From Cololabis saira (Eukaryota > Chordata > Actinopteri > Beloniformes > Belonidae): 64,000 bases of DNA. Position numbers and translations under genes: made by a program. The notes under the pieces were generated by a model. That model ran no database searches and was not told where the DNA came from. It saw only the letters and a program-made list of their open reading frames with translations. Shown here one piece after another: positions 61,277 through 64,000 of this stretch. Each line of letters begins with the position of its first letter. Position 1 is the first letter of the stretch. Location: NCBI RefSeq assembly GCF_033807715.1, contig NC_084607.1:15424941-15488940 (forward strand), written 5' to 3'.

Positions 61277-64000
61277 TTAAACAAAACAGCAGGCCTTCCT
61301 GAGAGCTCTTCCGATACGTGAGAAAAACCGTTTGGTGCCACTGGTTTTCTTTGACACAGTCATCAAGTGTTTTTTAACACAGGACAAAAATTTGTTGTCC
61401 ATGACCGGCTTCTCTAATTCCAGGAATATCAGTATAATATCTTGGCAGTGCCACATTTTCAGGAGGTCTTTATAAATGGCCTTGTTGAGGTTTGCTATCT
61501 TCATTACATGAAAATCTTCACCATCAACTAAAGCCCAAATCTTTGGGAACAGTCGCTCAGTGACAGCATAAAGGCGGTCATACGGGAAGTCCACTTTTGA
61601 CTTTTCAACTATTCTCCACATCAGTTCGTCAAGAAGCATTCTCAGAGCTGTTTTGACTTCTTCCTTTGCCCCTGTGGTAACTTCACATGTTTCCTGTGAT
61701 CCGACGGCAGCCACTGGACCAGTTTCTATAGGTTCTACAGTGCTGGGATCAGAGATATGGTGGACTGGTGATATTGAAACTGGAAGACAATCATCCTTTT
61801 CAGAGACAGACTGGACCACACTCCGCGGAGAGGATACAGGTTCCTGTTGAAGGACTTTGGGTGTTTGGACTTCTGCAGGTTTTGGCAAAATGACTGGTTC
61901 CTTCTGAGAGATTGTGGGTAGTTCATCCTCTGTTTCAGATTCTGAAGAAACTGGTTCCTGCTCAGAGATTGTGGGTAGTTCATCCTCTGTTTCAAAAATT
62001 GATGACCATAGTTCCTGCTCTGAGTTGTTGGATGATTCGTCCTCTGTTTCAGATTCTGAAGAAACTGGTTCCTGCTCAGAGATTGTGGGTGGTTCATTCT
62101 CTGTTTCAGATATTGATGACAATAGTTCCTGCTCTGAGTTGTTGGATGATTCGTCCTCTGTTTCAGATTCTGAAGAAAGGGCAAATTCTTCAACTTGGGT
62201 GGATTGTGATGAACTTTCCACTGATGCACCTTGTTCCTCAGATATTTCCTCGCTGTGTCGTGCAGGTTTGCACATACCTGTAGGTGTCTTTTTCTCTGTT
62301 GCAGACTTTGATGAAACTGGTTCTTGCTCAGAAACTTTGGAGGACTCCTCCTCTGTTGCAGATTTTGATGGAATTAAAAATGTCTTTTTACCTCTCTTTT
62401 TAGGCATGATAGACTTCTTCAACAATGCGATTACATCTCTGAAGATGGTAGTTTTTCGGGTAGTTTTAAAGATGTGTCTGTTGAAAAGGTATATAATTAT
62501 ATCATATATTATTGGTTTTTCTAAAATTAAAGTCATCATTTCTTCTTCTGGGCAGCCACATTTTGCACAAAGACGGTCAAACATGTCAAGTGTGAGTTTG
62601 TTCAATCTTTCTTTGGGTATAACAAAAGGTTTTCCTTTTACTTCATCCAACAGTAGCTTTAAAACAGTCTCAAAGGTGGCTTCTAGTTTTTCTGATGTAG
62701 GGGTCGGGTATGATTTCATAAAAGCAACATAAAACAGGCTCTTAAGTAATAATCTCACAACTGCTTCGGAAGTGTCCCCCTGTTCCTGTTCCTGTTCCTG
62801 GTCGCTTGAATCTCTAGAATCTGGCATCTCTGTTGTAGATTCTGAAGAAAGGGCAACTTCATTTTTAGTGTACTTCACGGTCCTGCAAAGGTTTTTGAGG
62901 GGTACTAAAAACCCACGGAAGATGTTAGGTTTCTTAAATTCTTTAAATATGTGTTTTTTGAAAAGGTAGAGAATTAGGTTGTGTGTCCTTGGTTCATTTA
63001 AAATTAAAGTCATCATTTCTTCTACTGCGCAGCCACTTTTTGCACAAAGCCGGTAAAAGACGGTGAAAACTGTATGTGCGAGTTTATTAAATCTTTCTTG
63101 GGATATGACAAAATGTTTTCTTTTTACTTTATCCAACAGTAGCTTTAAAACAGTCTCAAAGGTGGCTTCTAGTTTTTCTGATGTAGGGGTCAGGTATGAT
63201 TTCCTAGAAGCAACATCAAACAGGCTCTTAAGTAATAATCTCACAACTGCTTCGCGGGTGTACCCCTGTTGCTGTTGCTGGTTGCTTGAATCTCTGGAAT
63301 CAGTCTTCTTACACACAAATTCCTCCTCCTGGGTGGATTGTGATGAACTTTCCACTGATGCACCTTGTTCCTCAGATATTTCCTCGCTGTGTTGTTGAGG
63401 TTTGCACATAAGTGTCTTTTTCTCTGTTGCAGACTTTGATGAAACTGGTTCTTGCTCAGAAACTTTGGAGGATTCCTCCTCTGTTGCAGATTTTGATGGA
63501 AGTAAAAATGTCTTTTTACCTCCCATTTTAGTCATGATAGTCTTCTTAAACAATGAGATCGCATCTCTGAAGATGGTACCTTTTTGGGTAGTTTTAAAGA
63601 TGTGTCTGTTGAAAAGGTATATAATTCTATCATATATTATTGGTTTTTCTAAAATTGAAGTCATCATTTCTTCTTCTGGGCAGCCACATTTTGCACAAAG
63701 ACGGTCAAACATGTCAAGTGTGAGTTTGTTCAAACTTTTTTGGGGTATAACAAAATGTTTTCCTCTTCCTTCATCCAACAGTAGCTTTAAAACAGTCTCA
63801 AAGGCGGCTTCTAGTTTTTCTGATGTAGGGGTCATGTATGATTTCATAAAAGCAACATCAAACAGGCTCTTAAGTAATAATCTCACAAATGCTTCGCAGG
63901 TGTACCCCTGCTCCTGTTCCTCTTCCTGGTTGCTTGAATCTCTGTAATCATTCTTCTCACACACAAATTCCTCCTCCTGGGTGGATTGTGATGAACTTTC
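61277..64000 (-). CDS. Unrecognised large tandem-module protein, paralogue B (5' end beyond right edge)
   Basis: Uninterrupted frame from a TAA at 61277 to the window end; the last bases still encode the linker ESSSQSTQEEEFV, so the gene continues to the right. It carries three module copies (partial 63410-64000; about 62830-63409; about 62276-62829), a Ser/Glu minisatellite (61889-62173), the unique Pro/Ser region shared with paralogue A (ILPKPAEVQTPKVLQQEPVS), and the C-terminal helical domain ending RALRKACCFV. The outer two modules resemble each other (KPIIYDxIIYLFNRHIFKTT) more than the middle one, which is closer to paralogue A. Roughly 75 codons at the C-terminus are almost identical to A. 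No stop or frameshift in over 2.7 kb argues that it is functional. Family unknown. Confidence 0.75.
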   Translation of the reverse strand, partial: ESSSQSTQEEEFVCEKNDYRDSSNQEEEQEQGYTCEAFVRLLLKSLFDVAFMKSYMTPTSEKLEAAFETVLKLLLDEGRGKHFVIPQKSLNKLTLDMFDRLCAKCGCPEEEMMTSILEKPIIYDRIIYLFNRHIFKTTQKGTIFRDAISLFKKTIMTKMGGKKTFLLPSKSATEEESSKVSEQEPVSSKSATEKKTLMCKPQQHSEEISEEQGASVESSSQSTQEEEFVCKKTDSRDSSNQQQQQGYTREAVVRLLLKSLFDVASRKSYLTPTSEKLEATFETVLKLLLDKVKRKHFVISQERFNKLAHTVFTVFYRLCAKSGCAVEEMMTLILNEPRTHNLILYLFKKHIFKEFKKPNIFRGFLVPLKNLCRTVKYTKNEVALSSESTTEMPDSRDSSDQEQEQEQGDTSEAVVRLLLKSLFYVAFMKSYPTPTSEKLEATFETVLKLLLDEVKGKPFVIPKERLNKLTLDMFDRLCAKCGCPEEEMMTLILEKPIIYDIIIYLFNRHIFKTTRKTTIFRDVIALLKKSIMPKKRGKKTFLIPSKSATEEESSKVSEQEPVSSKSATEKKTPTGMCKPARHSEEISEEQGASVESSSQSTQVEEFALSSESETEDESSNNSEQELLSSISETENEPPTISEQEPVSSESETEDESSNNSEQELWSSIFETEDELPTISEQEPVSSESETEDELPTISQKEPVILPKPAEVQTPKVLQQEPVSSPRSVVQSVSEKDDCLPVSISPVHHISDPSTVEPIETGPVAAVGSQETCEVTTGAKEEVKTALRMLLDELMWRIVEKSKVDFPYDRLYAVTERLFPKIWALVDGEDFHVMKIANLNKAIYKDLLKMWHCQDIILIFLELEKPVMDNKFLSCVKKHLMTVSKKTSGTKRFFSRIGRALRKACCFV
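61889..62173 (-). repeat. Coding minisatellite, five 57-bp (19-residue) units in paralogue B
   Basis: Units read SESETEDESSNNSEQELLS, SISETENEPPTISEQEPVS, SESETEDESSNNSEQELWS, SIFETEDELPTISEQEPVS and SESETEDELPTISQKEPVI. Units 1-2 and 3-4 form a higher-order pair of 114 bp. Paralogue A has only one unit at the matching place (SESETENEPPTISEQETVI). Confidence 0.92.

Noticed and set aside
61912..63947. Plus-strand frames of 110-270 codons antisense to paralogue B
   Set aside because: They mirror the repetitive Ser/Glu coding of the minus strand, break at module borders and show no domain logic of their own.

Overview
The window is nuclear DNA from a vertebrate, and the gene content points to a teleost fish. 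It has spliced genes with GT-AG introns, abundant dinucleotide and trinucleotide microsatellites, teleost-style LINE remnants with TGGA-type 3' tails, and many palindromic MITEs. No prokaryotic, viral or CRISPR features were seen. All calls come from reading the sequence; no database search was possible.

Region 1 (1-18.5 kb) holds a divergent pair. On the minus strand are the first six coding exons of ALG1 (the gene runs off the left edge). On the plus strand is a complete eight-exon homologue of human C16orf89, encoding a predicted secreted protein of 354 residues. I recall the same divergent ALG1/C16orf89 arrangement from human chromosome 16. The space between them and C16orf89 intron 1 are packed with nested MITEs and a fossil LINE.

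Region 2 (19.9-35.6 kb, minus strand) is a complete 19-exon gene for the TPR protein IFT70 (TTC30/fleer), 647 residues, converging on C16orf89. A near-consensus RFX X-box lies about 100 bp upstream of its start codon, as expected for a ciliary gene.

Region 3 (38.9-45.2 kb, plus strand) is a three-exon gene for a 155-residue protein with a signal peptide, a coiled-coil-like helical middle and a basic tail. I do not recognise it.

Region 4 (47.2-64 kb, minus strand) is the most novel part. Two tandem paralogues (52.6-55.0 kb, and 61.3 kb running off the right edge) encode large proteins that I cannot assign to a family. Each has a roughly 200-residue tandem module (acidic linker plus helical domain), a divergent C-terminal version of the helical domain, and a basic C-terminus ending CCFV that resembles a lipidation signal. 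A duplicated 0.8 kb flank (47.3-48.0 and 58.0-58.9 kb) supports a segmental tandem duplication. Two dead copies of one APE-endonuclease LINE family lie beside the genes.

The two recognised cellular pathways are independent of each other: N-glycan assembly on the ER (ALG1) and intraflagellar transport (IFT70).
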